DNA from: Mesorhizobium sp. M4B.F.Ca.ET.203.01.1.1
GTDB lineage: Bacteria; Pseudomonadota; Alphaproteobacteria; Rhizobiales; Rhizobiaceae
DNA: 64,000 bases
Assembly (NCBI RefSeq): GCF_004791025.1
Contig: NZ_SRUO01000012.1
Location: 124,001 to 188,000, forward strand
Direction: 5' to 3'
Below, piece after piece: positions 47,020 through 55,338 of this stretch. Both the position numbers and the translations under genes were made by a program. Numbering within the stretch: position 1 is the stretch's first letter; each line of letters begins with the position of its first letter. Under the pieces are notes generated by a model. That model was not told where the DNA came from. It ran no database searches and worked only from the letters and a program-made list of their open reading frames with translations.

Positions 47020-47912
47020 TCAGGGCAGCGGGATCGGCTTGTCACTGAGTGTGCGCAAGTAGGCGATCAGGTTGACCCGTTCGGTCTCGTCCGTGACGCC
47101 AGGCGTCTCCATCTTAACGCCCGGCGTGGTAAGCATAGGCCCGAAGAGATATCTGTTCAGGTCCTCGTACGTCCATAGCCCCTCCCAGCCCAGCAAGGTA
47201 TCGGAGTAACGCATGTCTGCCACGGATGCCTTGTCGCGGCCGACGACGCTCCATAAGTTGGGTCCTATCTTGTTCCCTCCCTGCGGTTCGGCAGTGTGGC
47301 AACTGACACACACACGCGGGCGAAGTAGGTTCGACCTTTCTCGACATCGGCAGAAGCCAATTTCATTGAGATCGGAGCCGGTGTTGGCAAGACAACCCCG
47401 TGCGACAAAAGATAGGCGGCAATTTCGGCTTGCCCCCGGCTCTTTGCGATATGGAGCGGCGTCTTGCCGCCCGTTGTCTTCGCATTCACGTCTGCGCCGG
47501 CCTCGACCAGCGCCCTCACACAATCGAGACAATCGAGAGTGACGGCGACGTGGAGGGCGGATTCGCTGTCACGGTTGGAATTTGGATCTGCATTCCGCTC
47601 CAGCAACAGATTTAACAGATCGATCTTGTCTTTCCCAACGGCCGCCATCAGCGGAGGGCCCCAAGCCGTCTGGGCGTTGACGTCCGCACCACGTTCTATG
47701 GGCAATTTTGCCGCATCGATGTGGCCCAGCATCACCGCAAGATAGAGCGGGGTGGCAGTGCCATCGCTCTCATCTATTCCGGCACCTGCATCGAGTGCCG
47801 CCGTGATCGCCGCGACATCGCCCTCCATGGCGGCGTCGTGGATGGCGGCGGCATGCGATACAATCGGAATGTGTGCAAGCACCAACAGAATGAAAAGCAA
47901 GAACCCGCGCAT
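47020..47912 (-). pseudogene. exported ankyrin-repeat / cytochrome c fusion gene, frameshifted at a (GT)5 tract
   Basis: The 5' part (from ATG 47912, after GGGAG) encodes a signal peptide (MRGFLLFILLVLAHIPIVSH) and about four to five ankyrin repeats: GDVAAITAALDAGAGIDESD, TPLYLAVMLGHIDAAKLPIE, PPLMAAVGKDKIDLLNLLLE, TPLHIAKSRGQAEIAAYLLS. It then reads VEKGRTYFARVCVS. In this frame the next residues are VATLPNRREG and stop, but removing one GT from the (GT)5 tract at 47306-47315 continues as CHTAEPQGGNKIGPNLWSVV, completing the heme motif CVSCH, then DMRYSDTLLGWEGLWTYEDL and TERVNLIAYLRTLSDKPIPL. So the gene is a fusion of ankyrin repeats and a class I cytochrome c, broken exactly in the heme motif. 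It could be a slippage-switched gene, a true pseudogene or a sequence error. Confidence 0.8.
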
Positions 47913-48093
47913 TAGCATCTCCCAAGGCAGGCCTGAGGATCCGGCACGATTTCAAGATTGCAAAGTCTATCTCAAAATCCCCGATCGCGACAATGGCTTC
48001 GGGTGTATGAGCCCACGGCCTAGCAGAACCAACGCCCAACACCAAAGGGACCAGATTGGTCACCGCCGACACGCCGAATTACGTGACCTGCAA

Positions 48094-48552
48094 TCATATT
48101 CCCAGGTGCAACTTCGGCTTCCAGAAGGGGCGGAACAACTCGATTTTGGGACAGCGGTTCATCACCACTTTCAAGCCCGCTTCCTCCGCCAACCAGGCGG
48201 CAGCGTCATCGCGCACGCCGATCTGACCCCACAGAACCTTGGCATTGATGGCGATGGCCTCCAGCGCGACTTCCATTAGATCTTCGGAGCGGCGGAAAAC
48301 CTCGACCATGTCGACGGGCCGGTCGATGGCCGCCAGCGACGGGTACACTTTGAGCCCTCGAATTTCCTCCACGCCGAAACTGGGATTGACCGGGATCATG
48401 TCGTAGCCGGTTTCGTGCAGCACCCTGAGAACACCATAGGAAAATTTGGTCTTGTCTGGGCTGGCGCCCACCATCGCGATGGTTTTGACCGATTTCAGGA
48501 TCTGCTGCAGATAAGCCTCCGGATAGGGCTCATCATGGTTCATATGGGTCAT
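48094..48552 (-). CDS. CoA-binding domain protein
   Basis: 152 residues. Rossmann-like CoA-binding domain: SVKTIAMVGASPDKTKFSYG (residues about 20-39), YDMIPVNPSFGVEEIRGLKV, YPSLAAIDRPVDMVEVFRRS, VLWGQIGVRDDAAAWLAEEA and a Cys in VVMNRCPKIE. The family resembles the nucleotide-binding part of succinyl-CoA synthetase; binds CoA or a persulfidated form by analogy. ATG 48552 overlaps the ferredoxin stop (ATGA). It is the third gene of the methanethiol-oxidase operon, which fits a role in sulfur or C1 carrier chemistry. Confidence 0.9.
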   Translation of the reverse strand: MTHMNHDEPYPEAYLQQILKSVKTIAMVGASPDKTKFSYGVLRVLHETGYDMIPVNPSFGVEEIRGLKVYPSLAAIDRPVDMVEVFRRSEDLMEVALEAIAINAKVLWGQIGVRDDAAAWLAEEAGLKVVMNRCPKIELFRPFWKPKLHLGI

Positions 48553-48920
48553 TTCTTGTCGTCCAGCGGGGTCGCGATATCGGCTTTCAATTCATGCGCG
48601 GCCAGGGGGTCGAGGAAGGGGTTGCGATAGAGCCTGTCATGGCTTTCGACGCCGACCTCCAGCGTGCAGTCGCTCAGCGGGCGGGCAACGCAGAGGATGA
48701 TGTAGCCATTGTTTATCTGGCGGTTGTTCAGCGCTACCTGCGCCCTCTGATCGACCTTGCCGCTGATCATCTTGGCCGCGCAGCTTATGCAGCCGCCATA
48801 CTTGCAGCCGTAAGGCAGGTCCACGCCCTGCTCGCGCAGGCTCTGCAAGAGGGGCTTGCGGTGATCGACGGCATAGGCCGCGCCGCCCTGATTGGCGAGC
48901 GTGATGGTGAAGCTGGTCAT
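48549..48920 (-). CDS. plant-type [2Fe-2S] ferredoxin
   Basis: 123 residues. The cluster ligands are in DLPYGCKYGGCISCAAKMIS (C-x4-C-x2-C, residues about 35-55) and the fourth Cys in IILCVARPLSDCTLEV. The C-terminal extension has FLDPLAAHELKADIATPL. It likely passes electrons within the neighbouring SBP56 operon or to an oxygenase. Its start overlaps the methanethiol oxidase stop as ATGA and its stop overlaps the CoA-binding gene. Confidence 0.93.
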   Translation of the reverse strand: MTSFTITLANQGGAAYAVDHRKPLLQSLREQGVDLPYGCKYGGCISCAAKMISGKVDQRAQVALNNRQINNGYIILCVARPLSDCTLEVGVESHDRLYRNPFLDPLAAHELKADIATPLDDKK

Positions 48921-50272
48921 ACCCAGATGTCGCTCGTGCAATCGCCGCCGGGATAGCGGGTTTCGTGGCAGCGGCTTGGACCATTGGGTTCCTTGCCGAA
49001 ATCGACGACAAACCGCGGATCGATTTCCATGCCGCCGTTTTCGGTATCGCAATTGACCATCAGCATGCAGCCGCCATTTGTCCGGATTTCCGGATAGAAC
49101 TGGTTGTCCCAGGTCGAGAACAGCGAGGTCGTCACATAGAGGCGCCTGCCGTCGAGGCTGAGCTGGATCATCTGCGGCCCGCCAGTGACTTTCACGCCAT
49201 TGACCTCGGGCGCGCGGCCGAGCAGTCCGCCCATCCACACTTGTCCGGTAAGCTTGGCGTTGTGAGGGTCGGAGATGTCGTACTGGCGGATGTCGCCATG
49301 CAGCCAGTTGCACAGATAGAGGTATCTGTCGTCCATGCTGAGCAGGATGACCGAGATCACGCCGGGTATCGGGATCGGCCATTCGGGATGCGGCTCATTC
49401 TCGACGTCGACGATTTTTTCCCATTGCCAATCGCCCGCCGCGTCCTTCCACCAATGGATGATGTTTGCGGAAAGCGCCGCGCCGACAAAACCGTGGCTGC
49501 TGTCGGGATTGTGATGGAAGCGCACTTCCAGCGGGATCAGGCCGTCCTCACCAAGATAGAATGTCTGCCTTGGCTCCTTCTTCTCGAAATCCCAGAAATG
49601 GATCTCGCGGCCATATTTCAGATGGCCGACCTCTTCGAGGTCGAACCCGGGCATGAAGGTGTTGGGCGCGGCCCATTCCGAGCTGACCATCACGTTGTGC
49701 CGCGGCTGGTACCAGAAATCATAGCCGAACTTGATGCCGCCCATGGAGTTTTCCCAACGGCCGACGATCTCGAACTCCTTGCTGAGCTGCAGATAGCCGC
49801 CGGGGGCATTGCCTTGCGCGTCGCCAAGCATGGAGACGATGATATCCGAGCCGAGGCAATGCACCGTGTGCGGCGCCGACAGATTGGTCCTGGCCTTGAT
49901 CTCGGCGCCGTCGATGACCTTGAACAAGGTCGGATTGCGGGGATCGGTGCCGCAATCGACAATATGCAGATTGGACGAGCGCACCCCCGGCACAATCAGG
50001 TATTTCCGCTCCATGCTGGCATCGCCATGGCACGACGAGCAGGCATTCCAGCCCGAATGATGCAGCTCATCGCCGATGCCCGGCATTTGCAGGCGTGAAA
50101 TCACCTGGCTGTAGGTCGGGCTCTGCGGGTCGACATCGATGGTGCACAGATAGTCCGGCTTCTGAATGCCCGTGCCGGTGTAGATGGCAATCGTATAGAG
50201 CAGCTTTTCGCGCGGCGCCCGCATCGCCTCGGCGGGAGAAGCATAGCCCGGTCCACAGCAATGATTGGTCAT
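48917..50272 (-). CDS. methanethiol oxidase / selenium-binding protein SBP56 family
   Basis: 451 residues. SBP56 marks: NHCCGPGYASPAEAM at the start, YLCTIDVDPQSPTYSQVISR, IGDELHHSGWNACSSCHGDA (His and CxxC, residues about 65-85), HHNPDSSHGFVGAALSANII, LSMDDRYLYLCNWLHGDIRQ, QMIQLSLDGRRLYVTTSLFS and CHETRYPGGDCTSDIWV. Homologues in methylotrophs oxidise methanethiol to formaldehyde, sulfide and peroxide using copper. No signal peptide is seen, so it may be cytoplasmic here. GGGGAAG precedes ATG 50272. Operon of three with ferredoxin and CoA-binding genes. It faces the small gene pair at 50465 across 192 bp. Confidence 0.93.
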   Translation of the reverse strand: MTNHCCGPGYASPAEAMRAPREKLLYTIAIYTGTGIQKPDYLCTIDVDPQSPTYSQVISRLQMPGIGDELHHSGWNACSSCHGDASMERKYLIVPGVRSSNLHIVDCGTDPRNPTLFKVIDGAEIKARTNLSAPHTVHCLGSDIIVSMLGDAQGNAPGGYLQLSKEFEIVGRWENSMGGIKFGYDFWYQPRHNVMVSSEWAAPNTFMPGFDLEEVGHLKYGREIHFWDFEKKEPRQTFYLGEDGLIPLEVRFHHNPDSSHGFVGAALSANIIHWWKDAAGDWQWEKIVDVENEPHPEWPIPIPGVISVILLSMDDRYLYLCNWLHGDIRQYDISDPHNAKLTGQVWMGGLLGRAPEVNGVKVTGGPQMIQLSLDGRRLYVTTSLFSTWDNQFYPEIRTNGGCMLMVNCDTENGGMEIDPRFVVDFGKEPNGPSRCHETRYPGGDCTSDIWV

Positions 50273-50464
50273 GGGTACTTCCCCATTTGAACAGATCGCC
50301 GGCCAGCCCCAAGGGGGTTAGGCTGGAATGTTAGTGCATGCTCGGCGCTGGCGCTACGGCTGGGGCGGCGGTGGAGCCTGCGCCGTGATGACAACTCGGC
50401 GGCACGGCACCGCGCGGTGGAACAGCGGCGCTCCTCGCGCGTTGTTTAATTAGGAGTATCTAAT

Positions 50465-50710
50465 ATGAGATTCGTGGTGGTCCGGGAGCCAACCGACACT
50501 TGGGCCGTATTTGACACGATCGTTAACGAGCCGGCGGGATTCGCCAGCCAATGCCTCATCGGGTTGACGCGTGAACAGGCCGAGTGGTTCGCGTCAAGGT
50601 GCAATCAACAAATGTCGCGAAGCGTTCGGCGCGTTCAGGACATGCCGCGCAGTGTTGTGCCACTGATGCCGAGGGATGTGAATGAAACGATTCGTCGGCA
50701 GGCCACATGA
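50465..50710 (+). CDS. small hypothetical protein
   Basis: 81 residues, start set by AGGAG at 50452-50456. The sequence VREPTDTWAVFDTIVNEPAG and LIGLTREQAEWFASRCNQQM looks like a small alpha/beta domain with an amphipathic helix; the tail SVVPLMPRDVNETIRRQA is helical. No recognised family. It overlaps the next gene by ATGA, which argues for a real coding pair. Confidence 0.6.
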   Translation: MRFVVVREPTDTWAVFDTIVNEPAGFASQCLIGLTREQAEWFASRCNQQMSRSVRRVQDMPRSVVPLMPRDVNETIRRQAT

Positions 50711-50979
50711 TGACCGAAGATGCGATGGCGGCTGTTTTGGCAGTCAGGAACACGGCGGCCGAGATCCTGGGGGTAGTTGACAGCGCCAACAAAACCGATG
50801 CCGCTGTCGACGTCCGCCGTCTGGGCGAGGCCGTCCAGTTCCTCGCCAATGCTCAGATCCTGGGCTACGATGTCCGTGCCGCGATGGTTTTGTACGGCGA
50901 CCTGGGAACGCCATCCCTTCGAGCCAGAGACTGCGAGCAGCTGTGGGCCAAATACGGAAAGGCCTTGCTCGCGTATTGA
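50707..50979 (+). CDS. small hypothetical protein, coupled to the preceding gene
   Basis: 90 residues, predicted all-helical: AMAAVLAVRNTAAEILGVVD, VDVRRLGEAVQFLANAQILG, YDVRAAMVLYGDLGTPSLRA. ATG 50707 overlaps the stop of the previous gene. Its regular length and coupling suggest expression, but I recognise no family. It could belong to a regulatory or toxin-antitoxin-like pair, for which no direct motif is visible. Confidence 0.55.
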   Translation: MMTEDAMAAVLAVRNTAAEILGVVDSANKTDAAVDVRRLGEAVQFLANAQILGYDVRAAMVLYGDLGTPSLRARDCEQLWAKYGKALLAY

Positions 50980-51058
50980 TGAGATCAGATGACTTCATCG
51001 CCTGCTGGAATGCGCCCGCCGCCAACGCGCGAGCCTGTCCTGCGTTGCGCCTGTTGCA

Positions 51059-52060
51059 CTACTGAGGCGTGTCGCCTGCGTTCGCCATTTCGTCCTTGAA
51101 GCTCACCTTCGTGCTTTTCCTCACCATGGCCGCGAGGTCCCCGGCATCCCAGTTGGTCAGCCTGATGCAGCCATGCGAGAAGGTCGCGCCGATCTTGCCG
51201 GGCTCGGGCGTGCCGTGAATGCCGTAGCTCTCAATGGAGAGATCGATCCAGACAGAACCCACGGGATTGTTGGGGCCGGCAGCAATGGTGAATGGCCGCT
51301 TTGCCTTGACCCCCTTGAAAGCGAAGTCCGGATCGTAGTGATAGGTCGGATTGCGCACCACGCGCTTGACCTCCGCCTCGCCAGTCGGCGCCGGCTTCTC
51401 GTCGCTGCCAATCGAAGCCGGGAAGACCGCGAGCCATTTGCCGGAAGGATCAAGCACGCGCACCTGGCGCGCGCCCTTGTCGACCTCGACACCGGCAATG
51501 GCGGCGGGAGGATCCCCCCGGCCAACATCCGGCACCAGCAATTTCGTGCCGACCTTCCTGAAGCCGATGCCCGGATTGAGCCGCCTGAGCAATTGCTCGC
51601 TGATATGGAAGCGCTCCGCCAGCCTCTCCGTCGCATTGTGATAGCCGAGCCTCGGCAGGCGGGCCATCCGCTCCAGCCGGGCCGGGATATGCCTGGTGAA
51701 AGGTCCGCGCACATCCTTGCGCGTCAACTCATAGGCAACCAGGACCGGGCTCGTGGAGGTTGCCATCAGCCTGTCCCAGGTCTCGCGCGTGAGCTTGCCG
51801 TCCGACGGCAATCCGTTCGCCGTCTGAAAGGCCCTGACCGCCCTGGCGAAATTTTCCGATGCACGGCCCTCGATCAAGCCTGGCGAGAAACGGGCGCGAT
51901 CCAGAAGAATCTCTGCCTTCAGCAGGACGGGGCTGAAGCCCTTCGGTTCCTCGACGGTGAATTGCGCCTCGTTGACGGTGGCTGGGTCCAGCTTGGCCGC
52001 CCCTGCCCCGCCGCAAGCGAGGGCAAGCACCACAGCGACCAACAGAACGAGCCGGGGCAT
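51059..52060 (-). CDS. L,D-transpeptidase (YkuD) with peptidoglycan-binding domain
   Basis: 333 residues with a signal peptide (MPRLVLLVAVVLALACGGAG). A PGB-like segment, LLDRARFSPGLIEGRASENF and ARAVRAFQTANGLPSDGKLT (residues about 48-90), precedes a LysM-like stretch (RFHISEQLLRRLNPGIGFRK) and the YkuD catalytic domain ending SYGIHGTPEPGKIGATFSHG with CIRLTNWDAGDLA: the His-x-Ser-His-Gly-Cys-Ile-Arg motif with the active Cys. It forms 3-3 peptidoglycan cross-links or attaches proteins in the periplasm. ATG 52060 follows GGAGTG; GTG 52069 is in frame. Confidence 0.93.
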   Translation of the reverse strand: MPRLVLLVAVVLALACGGAGAAKLDPATVNEAQFTVEEPKGFSPVLLKAEILLDRARFSPGLIEGRASENFARAVRAFQTANGLPSDGKLTRETWDRLMATSTSPVLVAYELTRKDVRGPFTRHIPARLERMARLPRLGYHNATERLAERFHISEQLLRRLNPGIGFRKVGTKLLVPDVGRGDPPAAIAGVEVDKGARQVRVLDPSGKWLAVFPASIGSDEKPAPTGEAEVKRVVRNPTYHYDPDFAFKGVKAKRPFTIAAGPNNPVGSVWIDLSIESYGIHGTPEPGKIGATFSHGCIRLTNWDAGDLAAMVRKSTKVSFKDEMANAGDTPQ

Positions 52061-52231
52061 CGAGGTCACTCCACGAAAACCTGCTTGTATTATGACGCGG
52101 CAGGGCTCTTCTGGTTCCGTTCACTCGCAGCTGCAGGGGAGAACCTGACCAGATGAGGCACTCCAGCCGGCGATGAAAAGAACTCTGCCGAGGGTCTTGC
52201 AATCTTGCGATGCGACGCCCGGCCACCGGCC

Positions 52232-53524
52232 TTATCGCCCGCTCGGCGCGCCCGGCTTCATAATGATCTCCCGGTGCGGATACGGAATGCTGATGCCATT
52301 CGCCTTGAACGTATCCCACAGCGCCAGCAGCACCTTGCCGCGCACATTGGTCAGGCCTTGCTGGGGGTCGCGGATCCAGAAGCGCAGGACGAAGTTCAGC
52401 GAGGAGTCGCCGAAATCGGTCAGCCAGCAGACCGGCCGCCGGTCGGCCTCGACCCGGCCCACGCTGATCGCCGCCTCGATAGCCAGTTCGCTGACCTTGT
52501 GCGGGTCGGCGTCGTAGGAGACGCCGAAGTTCACGTCGAGCCGGACGAGGTTGTCGCTGAACGACCAGTTGATGACCCTTTGGGTGATGAAGTCCTCGTT
52601 GGGGATCAGGAACTCGCGGCCGTCGCGCGTCACCACCGAGACGAAGCGCGCCCGCAATTCGCGGATCCAGCCGAACGTGCCTTCGAGCGAGATCGTGTCG
52701 CCGGGCTTGATCGACTTGTCGAGCAGGATGATGACGCCGGAGACGAAGTTGGAGACGACCTTCTGCAGGCCGAAGGCGAGACCGACGCCGACGGCGCCGG
52801 AAAACACCGTCAGCGCCGTCAGGTCGAGGCCGACGGCCGATAGCGCGACGGCGCCCGCCACCAGCACGAGGCCGATCTTGGCCACCTTGCCGACGAGGAC
52901 GCGGATCGACGGCGTCAGCTCCTCGGAGAGGCGGACACGCTCATCGATGTAATTGCCGATGACCACCGCCAGCCAGACCGTCGCGACCAGCAGCAGCGCC
53001 GCCTTCAGCACCATGAGCGCAGAAAGGCGAACCGCACCGAGCGGGATTGCCAGGCTGTCGAGGACCGTGGCCGCGTCGTCGCTGACGTGCAGGATGACAA
53101 GGGCCGCATAGATCCACGCCAGCCAGCCCAGCGTGCGTGCGACGAGGCGGTTGCGGATGATGCGCGACAGCACCGTCGCGAACAGCCACGCCAGCGCGAG
53201 CAGCAGCGCGACCTGGAGGAGATGGGTGCGGCTTGGCCAGGTGACGGCGCGCAGCAGGCTGAGCGCGGCAAACAGGAAGAGCGTGAACAGGATCCAGTCG
53301 GTGCGCCGCAGCAGGGCGATCACCACCCGCAACAGTCCGGGATGGCCCTTGATCTGGCGAGCCTGGCCCTCTACCAGCGGCTCGACGCGCAGCGCCGCGA
53401 GCTTGGCCAGCGCGAACAGTGCGGCGATGATGCCGAGCTGATAGACGAACCACGGCGTGGCCGCATAGTCGAACCATCCGTCGGCCCAGGCCAGCGATCT
53501 TTCGATGGCGTCGCGAAAATCCAT
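52232..53524 (-). CDS. mechanosensitive ion channel family protein (MscS-like)
   Basis: 430 residues. Several N-terminal helices (GIIAALFALAKLAALRVEPL, WILFTLFLFAALSLLRAVTW, LLLALAWLFATVLSRIIRNR) precede the MscS pore and beta domain: TVFSGAVGVGLAFGLQKVVS, NFVSGVIILLDKSIKPGDTI (Gly/Ala-rich TM3), LRARFVSVVTRDGREFLIPN. ATG 53524 gives a standard N-terminus; the upstream frame is open but poor. It opens under membrane tension to release solutes. Divergent from the HerA-like gene. Confidence 0.93.
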   Translation of the reverse strand: MDFRDAIERSLAWADGWFDYAATPWFVYQLGIIAALFALAKLAALRVEPLVEGQARQIKGHPGLLRVVIALLRRTDWILFTLFLFAALSLLRAVTWPSRTHLLQVALLLALAWLFATVLSRIIRNRLVARTLGWLAWIYAALVILHVSDDAATVLDSLAIPLGAVRLSALMVLKAALLLVATVWLAVVIGNYIDERVRLSEELTPSIRVLVGKVAKIGLVLVAGAVALSAVGLDLTALTVFSGAVGVGLAFGLQKVVSNFVSGVIILLDKSIKPGDTISLEGTFGWIRELRARFVSVVTRDGREFLIPNEDFITQRVINWSFSDNLVRLDVNFGVSYDADPHKVSELAIEAAISVGRVEADRRPVCWLTDFGDSSLNFVLRFWIRDPQQGLTNVRGKVLLALWDTFKANGISIPYPHREIIMKPGAPSGR

Positions 53525-53784
53525 TTGCCACGACCACTTGGCTAAGGAACTGCAACTTGTGGTCCACAATGTCGCCGGGCTTGAGAATGGTCAAGCGGAC
53601 TTCGCTCGGCCCCTGGCCCGCGCCCACTCCGGCGCGTGTCCGGCGCGCTCGGGGTTTGCGCGGCCAGGCGTGAACGGCCACCGAAGAGCTGGGGAACAGT
53701 GGCCCATCCATGCCCGGCGCGCTCGACCCGCCGCGCTTCGGTTGATAAGCCCTGTCGCCGTAGTAAAGGTTTTCGAGTCGAAAT

Positions 53785-55281
53785 ATGACGGTTGCGATCG
53801 AGATGGGCGAGACGAGCGCGGGGGCCACGGCGGCCCTCGACCTCGAGGAGCTTTTGGCGACCCGGCTTCTGGTGCAGGGCAATTCCGGCTCCGGCAAGTC
53901 GCATCTCTTGCGCCGGCTGCTCGAACAGAGCGCGCCCTGGGTGCAGCAGACCATCATCGACCCTGAAGGCGACTTCGTCTCGCTCGCCGAGCGCTTCGGT
54001 CATCTGGTGATCGATGCCGAGGAGCACACCGAGCGCGGCCTGCAGGCGGCCGGCGAGCGGGCGCGCATCCACCGCGTCTCCACCGTCCTCAACCTCGAGG
54101 GGCTCGACGCCGAGAACCAGATGCGGCGCGCCGCCGCCTTCCTCGGCGGGCTGTTCGAGGTCGCGCGCGACCACTGGTATCCGATGCTGGTGGTGGTGGA
54201 TGAGGCGCAGCTCTTCGCGCCGGCGGTGGCGGGCGAGGTTTCCGACGAGGCGCGCAAGCTTTCGCTCGGCGCGATGACCAATTTGATGTGCCGCGGCCGC
54301 AAGCGCGGGCTGGCCGGCATCATCGCCACGCAGCGGCTGGCGAAGCTTGCCAAGAACGTCGCGGCGGAAGCCTCCAACTTCCTGATGGGCCGCACCTTCC
54401 TCGACATCGACATGGCGCGCGCCGCCGACTTGCTCGGCATGGAGCGGCGGCAGGCGGAGGCGTTTCGCGACCTCGAGCGCGGACAGTTCATGGCGCTCGG
54501 TCCGGCGCTGTCGCGGCGTCCGCTCGGCCTGCGCATCGGCCCGACTGATACAAAACCGCGCAACGGCACGCCGCGGCTGATGCCGCTACCGGAGGCGGCC
54601 TTGGAGGATGCGCGCGCGATCATCCTCGCCGCGCCGCCGCCCGAGACGGTCAGGCCGCAGCGCCGGGCGCCCTCGCCCGACCTGCTCGACCAGCTGATGG
54701 CGGCGAAATCGGCGGCGCTGGAGATCCGCCCCGAGCCGGCGGAGGCCGCACCCAGCGCCGAGGATCTTGCCGAGCGGCGCGAACGGATGGACCGCGTGCT
54801 CGGTGCCGTGCTCGCCGAACCCGATGCCGGTTTTCGCGTCATCGGCGTGCTCTACCAGGAGTTCGTCGTCCGGTGCCGGATCGAGGGCCTGGCCTCGGTG
54901 GTGCCGGACCTTGCCGAGTTCCGCCGCATGCTGACGCGGGCGCGGGCCGGCCTCGGCTCCGAAATGGCGGAAGACGACGCCTGGCGCGACGTCTCGGTGC
55001 GCGCCTCGCTGCTGCCCGAAGACATGCAGGGCGTGTTCATGATGATCGCCCGCGCGGCGAAGGAGAGCCGGCCCTGCCCGAGCGACGCGGCGATCGCGCG
55101 CGCCTATGGCTCGCACTCGCTGCGCCGCGCGCGCCGCCTGCTCACCTATATCGAGGAGCAGGGCCTCATCGTCTGCCAACTCGACGGCACCGGCCGGCGC
55201 ACCGTGACGCTGGTGGAGCTTGCCTGGGCGACGGCGCCGGGCGATCCCAATGCCGAGGAGGCGGAGCTAGGCGTTTCGTGA
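53785..55281 (+). CDS. HerA-like / DUF87 ATPase
   Basis: 498 residues. Walker A LLVQGNSGSGKSHLLRRLLE (residues about 28-47), Walker B-like MLVVVDEAQLFAP (about 135), and RGRKRGLAGIIATQRLAKLA (sensor region) mark a hexameric HerA/FtsK-type ATPase. The C-terminal third (MQGVFMMIARAAKESRPCPS, DAAIARAYGSHSLRRARRLL) contains a winged-helix-like segment. The partner nuclease NurA is not adjacent, so it is not the standard HerA-NurA end-processing pair. Its role is unknown; DNA translocation or protein remodelling are both possible. Confidence 0.85.
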   Translation: MTVAIEMGETSAGATAALDLEELLATRLLVQGNSGSGKSHLLRRLLEQSAPWVQQTIIDPEGDFVSLAERFGHLVIDAEEHTERGLQAAGERARIHRVSTVLNLEGLDAENQMRRAAAFLGGLFEVARDHWYPMLVVVDEAQLFAPAVAGEVSDEARKLSLGAMTNLMCRGRKRGLAGIIATQRLAKLAKNVAAEASNFLMGRTFLDIDMARAADLLGMERRQAEAFRDLERGQFMALGPALSRRPLGLRIGPTDTKPRNGTPRLMPLPEAALEDARAIILAAPPPETVRPQRRAPSPDLLDQLMAAKSAALEIRPEPAEAAPSAEDLAERRERMDRVLGAVLAEPDAGFRVIGVLYQEFVVRCRIEGLASVVPDLAEFRRMLTRARAGLGSEMAEDDAWRDVSVRASLLPEDMQGVFMMIARAAKESRPCPSDAAIARAYGSHSLRRARRLLTYIEEQGLIVCQLDGTGRRTVTLVELAWATAPGDPNAEEAELGVS

Positions 55282-55289
55282 CGAGAGCA

Positions 55290-55309
55290 AGGCCCCGTAC
55301 GGGGCCTTA
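55290..55309. terminator. 20-bp perfect palindrome between convergent genes
   Basis: AAGGCCCCGTACGGGGCCTT is fully self-complementary, 9 bp after the HerA-like stop and 29 bp before the SBP stop of the opposite strand. Position suggests a bidirectional terminator, although no long T-run follows. Confidence 0.55.
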
Positions 55310-55338
55310 CCCTATCGCCATCGAGTCTAGCGTGCTGC

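Noticed and set aside
50465..50979. Toxin-antitoxin pair
   Set aside because: Size and overlap fit, but neither protein shows a recognisable toxin or antitoxin motif, so I leave the function open.
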